From Deltaproteobacteria bacterium (GTDB lineage Bacteria; Myxococcota_A; Polyangia; JAAYKL01), in NCBI GenBank assembly GCA_030595125.1, contig JAUVDV010000005.1, positions 27,878 through 91,877 on the forward strand: a stretch of 64,000 bases of DNA, read 5' to 3'. The notes below the pieces were generated by a model. The model ran no database searches and was not told the DNA's origin. It saw nothing but the letters and a program-made list of their open reading frames with translations. Every line of letters begins with the position of its first letter. Within the stretch, counting starts at the first letter, position 1. Positions 41,927 to 51,815 of the stretch are shown here, in pieces. The position numbers were made by a program, and so were the translations under genes.

Positions 41927-43795
41927 CTAGACCAGTCGCAACCCGCCGGCCACCGCATTGACGAGAGACCCGTGCTGGGCCTCGGAGAGCACCTGCCCGA
42001 TGGCCGACAGAAACCCGTCGATGTGAATTTCTTCGAGGGCGCCCATGTTGGCAACCTGGAAATACTTGCCCGCGAGCTTACCCTTGCTCTCGTACACGAT
42101 AAAGCCGCGATCCTTGAGACCCAGGTAGATCTCCTGGTAGGTCATGCCCTGCGGCACCTTGACCAGAGTGATGCTGTGGGACGAGCGCTCCTCGTCGACG
42201 AGGAGTTCGAGACCGAGTGATTTCAGCCCGTTCCGGATCCGTTTGTTGAGTCGGAGATAGTGAGCGCGTCGACCCTTGATTCCTGTTTCCAGGAGTTCGT
42301 CAAGGGCGGCGTTCATGGACATCATTGTATTCACCGCCGGGGTGAACGGGGTCTGGCTGCGCTCGTCCATGAATTTCTTGTAGCGCCTCAGATCCAGATA
42401 GTAACTGCGGGGTCTGTCCTGAGCGACGCTCTTCCAGACTTGAGCGCGAACGCATACGGACGCCAGTCCGGAGAATGCGTGCAGGCACTTGTTGGCGCTG
42501 GTAACGCAAACGTCGATGTTGTCGCGGACCACGTCCACATCCTCGGAACCGAGACTGGAGACTGCGTCCAGGATGAAAGTCACGTTGCGAGGTCGCGTGA
42601 TGCGACCAATCTCGGCCACCGGGTTGAGCACACCGATGGATGTCTCGTGGTGGATCATGCCGACGGCGGCGATGTCCGGCCGCGAGTCGAGCATCTTTTC
42701 GACACGATCGACGGGGATGGGCGCTCCCCAGGGCACCACTATCTCCTCCACGTCAATGCCGTGGGTTCTGGCGATATCTGCGAGCCGCTCTCCGAAAGCT
42801 CCGTTGCGGATGACGAGGAAAGTCTTCTCCCGAGGGGCGAATGTGTTGATGGCCGACTCCATGCCGCCGGTTCCCGACGCGGTGACCACCAGTACGTCGT
42901 GATCGTCATCGGCGCCGAAGACTATCCTGAGCTTTCGCTGCACCGAATCGAGCAGGTCGGAGAAGATGGGCTCCCGGTGACACATGTCGCGCGCGCCGAC
43001 AGCCGCCTTGACCCTGGGTGTGGTGGTCACGGGTCCGGGGTTCAGGAGCACGGCATGCTCTCCGTGGTAGGTGGTCTCCAGGGTGTCTCCATGAAGTTGC
43101 AACAACAACTCCGCGTAACGTCTCGCCTGGGGACTGCATATGCTGAGCCATCTGGCATTTTTCGCATCGAGTGTGCGAACGCGGCCTCGGCGCGCCATGG
43201 CCCGAAGTGAGTCGATCAGGTTGATCTCCACATCGGGTAGTAACCGTCGGAGTGTTTCGACGAGGTGAGCGGAGATCCGAACGATGCCCGGACAGACGCC
43301 GTCGGAAGACTCGAGGCTCATGCCCATATCCACCACGGCATCGCCGTCAAGGCGGACCTTGAGGCACTCTTCTTCGTCGAAAACCTCATCGAGCCGTCGA
43401 TCAACTGCCATAACCACCGAATCGACCGGGGCGGGGGAGTTGATCAATCTTCGAACAAGGGACGGCGGATACAGATGATCCGAGGGCACCAGCACCACTT
43501 GATCCCGGATCCACCCGGATGCGGCAATCAGCGAATGAGCATTGCCCAGGCGCCAATTTTCGTTGTGGACGATGATTACCTTGATGTCGAGATGATAGCT
43601 GTCCAGCGCGTTACGGACCTTCTCCGCCTGGTAACCCGTCACGACCACAGCTTCCTCGATGCCTGCGGCGTGAAGGGTGCGCAAGTTGCGGATGATGAGA
43701 GGCAATCCGCTCACATTGACGAGCGCCCGCATATGGCCGGAGCCATTTACGACCCGGGGGCTTCTCTCGTCTGCAAGTACAATTGCGCGTTTCAT
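41927..43795 (-). CDS. Sugar-nucleotidyltransferase-like domain fused to class V aminotransferase
   Basis: A 622-residue fusion. Residues 1-230 resemble the cytidylyltransferases that act on inositol-phosphate or aminoethylphosphonate (SGLPLIIRNLRTLHAAGIEE, VVTGYQAEKVRNAL, LVPSDHLYPPSLVRRL). The canonical GxGxR nucleotide loop is altered to DERSPRVVNGSG, so activity may differ. Residues about 245-610 are a class V PLP enzyme close to 2-aminoethylphosphonate transaminase: LLNPGPVTTTPRVKAA, DMCHREPIFSDLL and the Lys in TSANKCLHAFSG. The layout matches the PntC-AepZ type fusion that makes CMP-aminoethylphosphonate, or an inositol-phosphate variant. Phosphoenolpyruvate mutase genes are not in the window, so phosphonate synthesis is inference. 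Confidence 0.82.
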   Translation of the reverse strand: MKRAIVLADERSPRVVNGSGHMRALVNVSGLPLIIRNLRTLHAAGIEEAVVVTGYQAEKVRNALDSYHLDIKVIIVHNENWRLGNAHSLIAASGWIRDQVVLVPSDHLYPPSLVRRLINSPAPVDSVVMAVDRRLDEVFDEEECLKVRLDGDAVVDMGMSLESSDGVCPGIVRISAHLVETLRRLLPDVEINLIDSLRAMARRGRVRTLDAKNARWLSICSPQARRYAELLLQLHGDTLETTYHGEHAVLLNPGPVTTTPRVKAAVGARDMCHREPIFSDLLDSVQRKLRIVFGADDDHDVLVVTASGTGGMESAINTFAPREKTFLVIRNGAFGERLADIARTHGIDVEEIVVPWGAPIPVDRVEKMLDSRPDIAAVGMIHHETSIGVLNPVAEIGRITRPRNVTFILDAVSSLGSEDVDVVRDNIDVCVTSANKCLHAFSGLASVCVRAQVWKSVAQDRPRSYYLDLRRYKKFMDERSQTPFTPAVNTMMSMNAALDELLETGIKGRRAHYLRLNKRIRNGLKSLGLELLVDEERSSHSITLVKVPQGMTYQEIYLGLKDRGFIVYESKGKLAGKYFQVANMGALEEIHIDGFLSAIGQVLSEAQHGSLVNAVAGGLRLV

Positions 43796-44044
43796 CTCGT
43801 AACGGTCCTTCGTGTTCCTATGAAAATACTGTCACCGTTTGTCACACTGATGCAGTAGAACCACATCCTTACTGTTGCACAAACGCCACAGTACCTTCCC
43901 CAAAACCAGGGCTTTTGTTAGATAACCCCTGGAATGTTAACTCTTTTTGTCAAATAGGGCTGTCGTTGCTGATCCGCCCAACACTATCACTCCCTGCATT
44001 ATTGCAAGAAACAAACCACTATACAAAAAATAGTAGAAGCCGAA

Positions 44045-45025
44045 TTATTCTGCAGATCCGGCCTCGCTCGTTCGGAGTGCCGTGAGGGCATCGAGGAAGA
44101 GGGTTGGAGGGTCGCTCCGAAAAGAGAGCCTCTGCCCTCCATCCGGGTGCTCGAAACCGAGAATCTCCGCGTGGAGGGCCTGCCCGCGCAACGCATTGTG
44201 AATCTGCCGCAGCGCTTCGGTCATTCGCTTCGGGCCGTACCATGGATCTCCGAGGACCGGGAAACCGTGATCTGAGCAGTGCACGCGAACCTGGTGCGTT
44301 CGCCCCGTCTGGAGTGTCACGTTGAGCGCAGCCGCTCCGGGGAAACGCTCGATGGTTTTGAAAGAGCTGATCGCCCGTTTGCCCCGTCTGACCCTGGTGC
44401 TGAACTTTTTTCTGTCGCCGTCCCTGCGACCGATGAGCGTATCCCACTGGCCGGCCGCCGGCGGATCACCGGTCACGAGCACCAGGTATCTGCGATCCAC
44501 CGAGTGTTCGGAAAACTGCGCCGCAAGGTGAGCGTGCACGCGTTCGTTCTTTGCCACGACCATCAGCCCGGATGTGTCCTTGTCCAGCCGGTGCACTATC
44601 CCCGGCCGGAGGGGATCTCCGCCCCGGGTGGAACACGCGAAGAGGAGCCCGTTGACGAGAGTCCCGTCCGGATGCCCGGGCGCGGGATGGACCACCAGCC
44701 CCTGTGGCTTGTTCACCACGACCAGGGAATCGTCCTCGTGTCGAATATCCAGGTCCATCTCCTGGGGCAGGGCGGACGACGGCTGGGGCGGCGGGATCCG
44801 TAGTTCCACGGTCTGGCCGGCCTGCAGTTTCTTTGCCGGTCGTGAGGGCACGCCGTCCACCAGGGCCAGGCCGGTTTCTATCATTTTCTTGAGCTGCGAA
44901 CGGGTGGGACCGACCTCCTGCGCGGCGAGATAGAGGTCCAGCCGGAGGCCGTGATCTTCCTCCTCGACGATCCATCGCCATACATCGAGGACTTCTTGTG
45001 GTTTGGATACCGCCCCGTTGGTCAC
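44045..45025 (-). CDS. rluD: 23S rRNA pseudouridine synthase, RluD family
   Basis: A 326-residue pseudouridine synthase. An N-terminal S4-like RNA-binding domain (LRLDLYLAAQEVGPTRSQLK) is followed by the RluA-family catalytic block PGIVHRLDKDTSGLMVVAKN containing the catalytic Asp in HRLDKDT. The length equals that of typical RluD, which supports GTG 45025 as start; a longer in-frame extension overlaps the upstream small gene and is not conserved-looking. RluD modifies helix 69 of 23S rRNA. It is 4 nt downstream of a conserved small gene and likely co-transcribed. Confidence 0.92.
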   Translation of the reverse strand: MTNGAVSKPQEVLDVWRWIVEEEDHGLRLDLYLAAQEVGPTRSQLKKMIETGLALVDGVPSRPAKKLQAGQTVELRIPPPQPSSALPQEMDLDIRHEDDSLVVVNKPQGLVVHPAPGHPDGTLVNGLLFACSTRGGDPLRPGIVHRLDKDTSGLMVVAKNERVHAHLAAQFSEHSVDRRYLVLVTGDPPAAGQWDTLIGRRDGDRKKFSTRVRRGKRAISSFKTIERFPGAAALNVTLQTGRTHQVRVHCSDHGFPVLGDPWYGPKRMTEALRQIHNALRGQALHAEILGFEHPDGGQRLSFRSDPPTLFLDALTALRTSEAGSAE

Positions 45026-45029
45026 GGAG

Positions 45030-45293
45030 CTACCAGAGCTTGCACTTGATGTGACCCTTGGATTTGACCAGCAGGTCAACGATGGCCCGATCGTAGTGAT
45101 TTGAGTCGAGGAGCTCCGGGATAACCCGGGTCTTGAAGAGATCTCTGCCTTCCTGGATCTCCTCTTCGAGCACCTCGTAGAGATTGTCAGCCTGAAGTCC
45201 CTCAAGGATCTTGTCCTCATTGTAAAGGGACAAGTCAGAGGCGATGGCTCTGGCCAGACGGCGGGCCGCTTCGTCGTTTTCTATTACACGCAT
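45030..45293 (-). CDS. Small conserved hypothetical protein upstream of rluD
   Basis: An 87-residue acidic protein, mostly predicted helix (ENDEAARRLARAIASDLSLY, NEDKILEGLQADNLYEVLEE). It has no Cys cluster, membrane segment or recognised motif apart from a Cys near the C-terminus (KCKLW). The gene is tightly linked to rluD (4-nt gap), and its coding character is good on the minus strand. I recognise the type as a conserved hypothetical in deltaproteobacterial genomes, with no known function. Confidence 0.72.
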   Translation of the reverse strand: MRVIENDEAARRLARAIASDLSLYNEDKILEGLQADNLYEVLEEEIQEGRDLFKTRVIPELLDSNHYDRAIVDLLVKSKGHIKCKLW

Positions 45294-45398
45294 TCCAACC
45301 TCCCAGAGAAAGTCCCGATCAAACTATCACGGCGCTTGGCGAGGGTCAATTTGGGGTTGGTGGTTCTTTGGGAAACCCCAACATCACAAACCGCTAAC

Positions 45399-45427
45399 TT
45401 GACCAATAGCGAGTTTCATTCTATATT
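45399..45427 (+). promoter_or_regulatory. Sigma-70-type promoter for the AAA ATPase gene
   Basis: TTGACC (45399-45404), a 17-bp spacer and TATATT (45422-45427), 37 bp before the start codon. This is a near-consensus housekeeping promoter. Confidence 0.65.
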
Positions 45428-45463
45428 AACCATGCTAATTCCGAATAGAGATCGGAGATAGGA

Positions 45464-46750
45464 ATGTTCCCTGATAGCGTCCTCAACGTGCTCATGGCCG
45501 ACAACCCCTGGATGGAAGGGGCCGACACCGATGAATGGGTGATGAAATATTTGCCCTCGCCGTACATCGAACGTCGAGCGAAGATCAAGATAGGGCGGCG
45601 AGTGACCCTCGTTATCGGGCCTCGTCAGGTGGGCAAGTCCACACTGATCTGGAAGACACTCGCCGGCGAAGAGGGGCCATACCTTTATGTCAATTGTGAA
45701 GAGCGCGCCATTGTCGATTGGGCCGTATCTCCGGCGCTGTTCGTGCGGGCGCTCGAAAATTTAATAGCGCCGGGGACCATCGTATTCTTCGAGGAAGTGC
45801 AGCGACTCGACGAGGCCGGCCTGTTTCTCAAGGGGCTCGTTGATCGCAAGTCCTCGTACAGGTTTGTCGCAACCGGAAGCTCGTCGTACGAGCTCGACGC
45901 AAAAACAAAGGAGTCGCTCGCTGGACGGGCTGACCGGCATTTGCTGTTGCCGCTTTCACTCTCGGAGATCGCGCCGGGCAAGGACCGGCCGGTGGCGCTG
46001 CAACTCAGGGCGAGGCTCGAGGCGGCGCACGATCTTGTACTCCAAGGTGGTTACCCGACTGTGCACCTCGGGCAGAACAAGCAGGCCTTGCTGACCGGGC
46101 TTGTCGAGTCGTTCGTGATTCGAGATGCGTCCGATCGCTTCAGGATTCGCCACACGGCCGCGTTCCGAAAACTTCTCGAACTCATGGCGAGCCAGATCGG
46201 CAATCTGTGCAACTTCTCAAAGTGGGCCGAGGTCGCGGGTGTTTCGGCCGACACGGTGAGCGACTACGCGGCGATCCTGACCGATGCCCACGTGGTCAAG
46301 CTGGTGAGACCCTTCGTCGGCGGCAAGCGCGCAGAGATCACGAGCACACCAAAGGTCTACTTTGTCGATAACGGTATTCGCAACCGTTTGTTCGGTGGAT
46401 TTGGTTCGCTCGAGAACCGGGCTGACAGGGGCGCGCTCGTCGAGAACTTCGTGTTCACCGAGTTGTACAAGAGCCTGAATCCTTTGCTCGACAGTATCCG
46501 ATTCTGGCGAAGCAAGTCCGGGGCCGAGGTCGACTTCGTGGTGGAGCGCGACGGCGCGCTGTACGCGGTGGAGGTAAAGGCGGGCCGGACACGCGGCAAG
46601 TTGTCGCGCGCGGCTCGTAGTTTCATGGAGGCCTATAGGCCGCAGCAATTCTGGATGATCGGTGATGAGCGACATGACGGATTCAAGTTGGGCGACACCG
46701 ATGTGCGCTTCGCCACCATTGCCGATGTGCATCGGATCTTCGAACGGTAG
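45464..46750 (+). CDS. AAA_14/DUF4143 ATPase
   Basis: A 428-residue ATPase of the AAA_14 plus DUF4143 family. Walker A is GPRQVGKST (about residues 52-60), Walker B-like FFEEVQRLD, and a sensor-like FVATGSSSYEL follows. The C-terminal DUF4143 half has the family stretch FWRSKSGAEVDFVVERDGAL and VEVKAGR, a restriction-endonuclease-like fold motif (E-V-K). ATG 45464 is served by its own promoter. Proteins of this family are widespread, often mobile, and their targets are unknown. It stands alone between divergent and convergent neighbours. Confidence 0.88.
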   Translation: MFPDSVLNVLMADNPWMEGADTDEWVMKYLPSPYIERRAKIKIGRRVTLVIGPRQVGKSTLIWKTLAGEEGPYLYVNCEERAIVDWAVSPALFVRALENLIAPGTIVFFEEVQRLDEAGLFLKGLVDRKSSYRFVATGSSSYELDAKTKESLAGRADRHLLLPLSLSEIAPGKDRPVALQLRARLEAAHDLVLQGGYPTVHLGQNKQALLTGLVESFVIRDASDRFRIRHTAAFRKLLELMASQIGNLCNFSKWAEVAGVSADTVSDYAAILTDAHVVKLVRPFVGGKRAEITSTPKVYFVDNGIRNRLFGGFGSLENRADRGALVENFVFTELYKSLNPLLDSIRFWRSKSGAEVDFVVERDGALYAVEVKAGRTRGKLSRAARSFMEAYRPQQFWMIGDERHDGFKLGDTDVRFATIADVHRIFER

Positions 46751-46782
46751 ATCTCCCCTGATCATCAGGAAATCAAGATCTT

Positions 46783-48030
46783 CTACTTTGAGATTCTCTT
46801 TGGATCTACCAGAACAGATGACAGGTGGATTGCGGGGTCCTCCCGCTTCTTGTTCATCCTGAATTCCAGGTGAAGATGGGATCCGGATTGTGCCGCGCCG
46901 CTTCGTCCCACGGTGCCGATGATCTGGCCTGCTTCAACCTGGTCCCAGTCCTTCACCGCAAGGGAGTCCATGTGCATGTAGTAGGTGCGAAACCCGCCGC
47001 CGTGGTTTATTGCGATGTAGAGTCCGCCCTTGCCCATACTCTTTTCGGGAAACGCTTGCGCTTCTTTGGGGCTCAGTTTCTTGCTGGCGCCGGCCCCTGG
47101 AAGATCGACTCCCGCGAAAACCACCCTTCCCGGTGCAACAGCTCTGATGGGTTCTCCCTGGGGCGCGGTCAGGTCGGTTCCCTGATGCCCGGGCCCGCTT
47201 TTTACTCCACGCTTGTTGCCGAAGTCGTCGAGGACCAGTCTCGGCACGCCGTCCAGGGGTGAGACAAGAGGCACGCCGTTGAACTCTCCCGCGCGAACGG
47301 GGCCGGTGTCCTGGTAATAGGACAGCAGGCGGCGGCGAGCCGTCAGGATGCGGTCCTCAGGTTCGATCTCCCTCACGTTGTCGCCGAAGAACCAGTGGGA
47401 TACGTAGTGACGGTGCGAGCGCGTGGGGAAAGCTCGATCCAGGCTTTCGTGCTGTTCCTTGAACACCCGCAGAATCGCAGCCGACCAGTAGATGTTGGAG
47501 TTCCACTTGGCCGCCTTCCAGATGTTGAAGGGGTACCTGTCCACCACCAGGTGCTTCTCCACCCATGCACCCTCGTCATCCATGACGAAGTACTTGTATT
47601 TCCCTCCCCTGACATGGGGCGCGTGCATGTCGACGTCGATGCGCGTGAGCCCGTACTTTGTTGCGTAGTCCGGGGTCTTGGGGCGGCAACCGGAGCGGTC
47701 TTGCATGAGCGCCGCCAGTAAAAACGAATCGATCTCGAACGCGGCCGATTCATCGAGTATCGCGCCCGAGTATCTTTCGAGGCGTTGCTCGGGCATTTTT
47801 CCGCAAAGCTCGGATAGCGCCGACTTGAATCGATCAGGGTCGATCTCGGAAGGTGATTCCGGCTCCGGAGGCCACATATCTGGAGATACTCGCTGGTACT
47901 GCAACTTGTGGCGGATTTCCACGTCGCGGCCGATCCTGCGCTGCCACGGCCACTTGCCCGCGAGGGTGACTCCCGCGATGGTTGTGATCACAATCAGGAC
48001 CGCAAGTAGATGTGTTCTTGACATGCTCAT
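46783..48030 (-). CDS. M23-family murein endopeptidase with N-terminal SLT-like region
   Basis: A 415-residue periplasmic protein with signal sequence MSMSRTHLLAVLIVITTIAG. The C-terminal 130 residues are an M23 metallopeptidase: GHQGTDLTAP supplies the H-x3-D zinc ligands, and SGSHLHLEF supplies the HxH. Residues about 105-200 resemble a lytic-transglycosylase helix bundle (FLLAALMQDRSGCRP, YATKYGLTRID), but the catalytic Glu position reads Gln/Asp, so it is probably non-catalytic. Cutting of peptidoglycan cross-links is expected. The next gene to the left is convergent. Confidence 0.85.
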   Translation of the reverse strand: MSMSRTHLLAVLIVITTIAGVTLAGKWPWQRRIGRDVEIRHKLQYQRVSPDMWPPEPESPSEIDPDRFKSALSELCGKMPEQRLERYSGAILDESAAFEIDSFLLAALMQDRSGCRPKTPDYATKYGLTRIDVDMHAPHVRGGKYKYFVMDDEGAWVEKHLVVDRYPFNIWKAAKWNSNIYWSAAILRVFKEQHESLDRAFPTRSHRHYVSHWFFGDNVREIEPEDRILTARRRLLSYYQDTGPVRAGEFNGVPLVSPLDGVPRLVLDDFGNKRGVKSGPGHQGTDLTAPQGEPIRAVAPGRVVFAGVDLPGAGASKKLSPKEAQAFPEKSMGKGGLYIAINHGGGFRTYYMHMDSLAVKDWDQVEAGQIIGTVGRSGAAQSGSHLHLEFRMNKKREDPAIHLSSVLVDPKRISK

Positions 48031-48183
48031 CGCTTGTACTAGGAGACGTTAAAAAAGAGAAGAGATTCACCTCTGGCAACGGAGGCCCCGTGTGGAATGC
48101 GTTTCAACGCCGATTGCGACGACTTCTTCAGGATGCCCTTCGGCTCGGCCGGGATAGGTTCCCAGTAAGTACCATTTTGGGCC

Positions 48184-48212
48184 TTGACATTCCTAATGCC
48201 GGTGCCTAGAAC
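48184..48212 (+). promoter_or_regulatory. Sigma-70-type promoter of sdhCAB
   Basis: TTGACA (48184-48189), a 17-bp spacer and TAGAAC (48207-48212), 41 bp before sdhC. The -35 is consensus. The -10 overlaps a palindrome, so the promoter is probably repressible. Confidence 0.6.
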
Positions 48213-48220
48213 CGTCTAGG
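48205..48220. promoter_or_regulatory. Palindrome CCTAGA-N4-TCTAGG over the sdh -10 region
   Basis: A perfect 6-bp inverted repeat separated by ACCG covers the -10 and the likely transcription start of the sdh promoter. This is the position expected for a repressor operator. The binding protein is unknown. Confidence 0.45.
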
Positions 48221-48252
48221 TTTCCTAAATTTTCCACAATTGAGAGAATTCT

Positions 48253-48897
48253 ATGAGAAGATTTTTGGGCTCATCGTTGACAAAAAAGCTCGTGGTAGCT
48301 CTGGCCGGCCTCTTTTTGATCGTGTTTCTGTTAGTTCATCTGGCCATCAATTTTCTACTTCTGAAAAGCGATCCGAGCGTTTTCAACAGCGCGGCCGAAT
48401 TCATGGCCAGCAATATTGTCATCAAGGTTTTTGAAGTAGTGCTTCTATTGGTGTTTCTTGTCCACATTCTCATGAGCGTGATCTTGCAAATCCAGAACTG
48501 GATGGCACGACCCACTCAGTACAAAGTGGGCACCCGTTCAAAAACGTCGTTTTTTTCCAAGTACATGATTTATCTGGGTGGAATCATCCTCATTTTTCTT
48601 GTTCTTCATTTTTTCCATTTCTTTTTCATCAAAATCGGTTGGATAGAAGGCGATTCCGATAATTTTTACGCGCTCGCTCATGATTTGTTCAAGCTGCCGC
48701 TTTACGTTTCAATATACGTTATCTCGTTTGTTGCGCTCTCCTTTCACCTGAATCATGCATTCCAGTCCGCCTTCCAGACGATAGGTTTCAACCATCAAAA
48801 ATACACCCCGACTGTTAAATTTCTTGGGGTGCTTTATTCAATCCTGATACCGGCGGGCTATATCGTAATTCCCTTAATAATATTCCTTTCTGAATAA
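48253..48897 (+). CDS. sdhC: Succinate dehydrogenase/fumarate reductase cytochrome b subunit
   Basis: A 214-residue membrane protein with five hydrophobic segments, the single-subunit (type B, usually di-heme) anchor. It has the family stretches LTKKLVVALAGLFLIVFLLV-like first helix with His in LLVHLAINF, His residues in VLHFFHFFF and HDLFKLPLYV, and SFHLNHAFQSAFQTIGFNH near the C-terminus. Such subunits couple succinate oxidation or fumarate reduction to quinone or menaquinone. It is the first gene of sdhCAB and is AT-richer than its GC-rich neighbours. A menaquinone-linked, reversible role is usual for this type. Confidence 0.9.
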   Translation: MRRFLGSSLTKKLVVALAGLFLIVFLLVHLAINFLLLKSDPSVFNSAAEFMASNIVIKVFEVVLLLVFLVHILMSVILQIQNWMARPTQYKVGTRSKTSFFSKYMIYLGGIILIFLVLHFFHFFFIKIGWIEGDSDNFYALAHDLFKLPLYVSIYVISFVALSFHLNHAFQSAFQTIGFNHQKYTPTVKFLGVLYSILIPAGYIVIPLIIFLSE

Positions 48898-48951
48898 ATT
48901 GGAGTTTTCAATGTGTAGCGAAGTCAGGGTTCGCGAAAGAACAGGTGAGTT

Positions 48952-50880
48952 ATGCAACAGCCAGGAAAACTAGACGCTAAGATCCCCGGGGGTCCACTCA
49001 AGGACAAATGGACAAAGCACAAGGCTTCTTTGAGGCTTGTCAGCCCGGCCAACAAGAAAAAACTTGATATTATTGTTGTTGGAGCGGGTGCTGCGGGCGG
49101 CTCGGCGGCCGCTTCTCTCGCGGAATTGGGTTATAACGTCAAGGTTTTTGTTTTTCAGGATTCCCCTCGCAGGGCGCACTCCATCGCTTCGCAGGGTGGC
49201 ATCAATGCCTCCAAAAACTACAAGAATGATTCTGATAGCGATTATCGTTTGTTTCATGACATGCTGAAAGGTGGCGACTTTCGAGCCAGGGAAGCAAATG
49301 TCTATCGCGCCGCCGAAATAAGCAATAATATTATTGATCAGTATGTCGCGTCGGGAGTTCCTTTTGCCAGGGATTATAGCGGCTATCTTGACAATCGCTC
49401 TTTTGGAGGCGTGCAGGTTTCCAGAACGTTTTATGCCCAGGGTCAAACGGGTCAACAATGTACACTGGCTGCATACCAGGCATTGTCCAGACAGATAAAG
49501 GCCGGCAAGGTAACGATGTTCAGTCGTCGTGATGTCCTTGAGCTTGTGCTCATTGACGGAAAGGCGAGGGGAGTTATCGCGAGAAACCTGCTCACGGGCG
49601 AAATCGAACGTCATTCTGCACACGCTGTTGTGTTTGCCACGGGTGGATTCGGTACGGTCTACTACCTTTCGACATTGGCTATAAATTCCAACGGATCAGC
49701 CGCGCTGGCCGCATATAAAAAGGGAGCCTTTATGGCCAACCCCAGCATGGCGCAGATTCATCCGACATGCCTTCCGGTGCTCAATGACTACCAGTCGAAA
49801 CTAACCTTGATGTCGGAATCCTTGAGAAACGATGGGCGGATCTGGGTATCGAGCAAGAAGGGAGACAAGAGGAATCCCCTCGACATCCCCGAGAACGAGC
49901 GGGACTACTATCTTGAAAGAAGATATCCGGCATTCGGCAATCTAGTTCCCAGAGATGTCGCCTCCAGAGCCGCGAAGGAACGTTGTGACGCCGGCTATGG
50001 CGCCGGTGAAACGGGGCTCTCTGTGTATCTCGATTTCAAGGATGCCATCAAGGATCAAGGCGAAGAAGTCATTGGCAACAAGTACGGCACCTTGTTTGAT
50101 CTTTACCGAAAAATCACGGGCATAAACCCTTACAAAGAACCCATGAAAATCTATCCGGCGTCCCACTATACAATGGGGGGGCTCTGGGTTGACTATAATT
50201 TGATGACCACCATTCCCGGGCTATATGCCCTGGGAGAGGCCAATTTTTCCGATCACGGCGCCAATCGCCTTGGCGCATCATCCCTGATGCAGTGTTCGGG
50301 AGACGGCTACTTTATATTGCCTGTTACCATTGGGGATTATCTTGCCGATGAGATAAAAACACCCCAAATTCCCACCGATGGACCGGAATTCGAAGAAGCA
50401 GAAAAGGCAGTCGAGGGAAAACTGAGCAAGCTCATGTCCGTCAACGGTAGCCAGACAGTTTCTTCGTTTCACAAGAAACTGGGTCAGATACTCTGGACCC
50501 ACTCCGGGATGAAGCGAAACGAGAAGGGTCTCAAGCAGGCCTTGCAAGAGGTTGCCGAGTTGCAAGAAGAATTTTGGAAAGATGTGAAAGTGCCCGGCAA
50601 ACTGGAGCATCTCAACCACGAGCTGGAAAAGGCTGCCAGGGTTGCGGACTTTTTCGATCTTGCAAAGCTGATTATTACGGATGCTCTTGATCGGAATGAA
50701 TCCTGCGGGGCACATTTCAGAGAAGAATACCAGACCGAAGATGGGGAGGCGCAGCGAGATGATGATCGCTATGCCTATGTATCTGCATGGGAATTCACTG
50801 ATGAAAATAAAGGCCCCATGTTGCACAAGGAAAAACTCGTGTTTGAGACTGTCACGCCGACGAAAAGAAGTTATAAATAA
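48952..50880 (+). CDS. sdhA: Succinate dehydrogenase/fumarate reductase flavoprotein subunit
   Basis: A 642-residue flavoprotein with the FAD site [20 protein letters not shown], then [18 protein letters not shown], and the substrate-site blocks [27 protein letters not shown] and [15 protein letters not shown]. The His that carries covalent FAD in the family lies in the AHSIASQGG block. The product is the catalytic subunit of the three-subunit enzyme. It is 54 nt downstream of sdhC and 36 nt upstream of sdhB. Length and domain order are normal for the type-B enzyme. Confidence 0.94.
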   Translation: MQQPGKLDAKIPGGPLKDKWTKHKASLRLVSPANKKKLDIIVVGAGAAGGSAAASLAELGYNVKVFVFQDSPRRAHSIASQGGINASKNYKNDSDSDYRLFHDMLKGGDFRAREANVYRAAEISNNIIDQYVASGVPFARDYSGYLDNRSFGGVQVSRTFYAQGQTGQQCTLAAYQALSRQIKAGKVTMFSRRDVLELVLIDGKARGVIARNLLTGEIERHSAHAVVFATGGFGTVYYLSTLAINSNGSAALAAYKKGAFMANPSMAQIHPTCLPVLNDYQSKLTLMSESLRNDGRIWVSSKKGDKRNPLDIPENERDYYLERRYPAFGNLVPRDVASRAAKERCDAGYGAGETGLSVYLDFKDAIKDQGEEVIGNKYGTLFDLYRKITGINPYKEPMKIYPASHYTMGGLWVDYNLMTTIPGLYALGEANFSDHGANRLGASSLMQCSGDGYFILPVTIGDYLADEIKTPQIPTDGPEFEEAEKAVEGKLSKLMSVNGSQTVSSFHKKLGQILWTHSGMKRNEKGLKQALQEVAELQEEFWKDVKVPGKLEHLNHELEKAARVADFFDLAKLIITDALDRNESCGAHFREEYQTEDGEAQRDDDRYAYVSAWEFTDENKGPMLHKEKLVFETVTPTKRSYK

Positions 50881-50916
50881 CAGGGATGACAATCCTCAGA
50901 AAACGGATTCAATGAC

Positions 50917-51657
50917 ATGAAGATTACACTGAAAATATGGCGTCAAGAAAGTGCTCAAGATAAGGGTGGGTTCGTTACGTACAAGATGGATGATGTTTCG
51001 ACGGAAATGACATTCCCCGAGATGTTGGATTCTTTAAACGAAGATCTCATCAAGAGAAACGAGGTTCCGTTCGCCTTCGACAGCGATTGCAGAGAAGGCA
51101 TTTGCGGGATGTGCGGCTTGTATATAAATGGCAGGCCCAACGGCCCCCAAGAGGGTGTCACCACATGCCAACTCAACATGAGCATGTTCAAGGATGGAGA
51201 CACAATCACCATTGAACCCTGGAGAGCCAAGGCTTTCCCGGTAATCAAGGATCTCGTCGTGGACAGGACTGCGCTTGATAAGCTGATCCAGGCGGGAGGG
51301 TTTATTTCGGCCAAGACGGGTGCGGCGCCTGAAGCAAACGCTATACCGGTGTCCAAAGAAGAATCAGATATCGCCTTTGACGCGGGAGTTTGTATTGGTT
51401 GCGGCACATGTGTGGCGAGCTGCAAAAACGCATCGGCCATGTTGTTCATTTCCGCAAAAGTCTCGCAATTCGCAGTACTTCCACAGGGTCGCGTCGAGGC
51501 AAAGGAAAGAGTTCAGACCATGGTCGCGCAGATGGATGCGTTGGGCTTCGGCAACTGCACCAATACCGGGGCGTGTGAAGCCGAATGCCCCAAAGAAATT
51601 AAACTTAGCAACATCGCCCGAATGAACAGAGAGTTCTACAAAGCCAAAATATCCTGA
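50917..51657 (+). CDS. sdhB: Succinate dehydrogenase/fumarate reductase iron-sulfur subunit
   Basis: A 246-residue iron-sulfur subunit. The N-terminal [2Fe-2S] ferredoxin domain has [15 protein letters not shown] with a later Cys in GVTTCQLNM. The C-terminal part has the [4Fe-4S]/[3Fe-4S] motifs [14 protein letters not shown] and [15 protein letters not shown]. It transfers electrons between SdhA and the cytochrome b subunit. It is the last gene of the sdh operon. Confidence 0.93.
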   Translation: MKITLKIWRQESAQDKGGFVTYKMDDVSTEMTFPEMLDSLNEDLIKRNEVPFAFDSDCREGICGMCGLYINGRPNGPQEGVTTCQLNMSMFKDGDTITIEPWRAKAFPVIKDLVVDRTALDKLIQAGGFISAKTGAAPEANAIPVSKEESDIAFDAGVCIGCGTCVASCKNASAMLFISAKVSQFAVLPQGRVEAKERVQTMVAQMDALGFGNCTNTGACEAECPKEIKLSNIARMNREFYKAKIS

Positions 51658-51815
51658 TCAGACGGGTACGTGGCCACTCGAATGTTTCTCCCCATTTTCG
51701 GTGTCACTTTTTTCTGCATTGTTCTTCGTCGTTCACTATAGATTGAGGGTAACCATTTTTTTCTGTCCAGAAATGTGCGAAAGAAACTGTACGTTATCGA
51801 GAATTGGAAGTTCTG

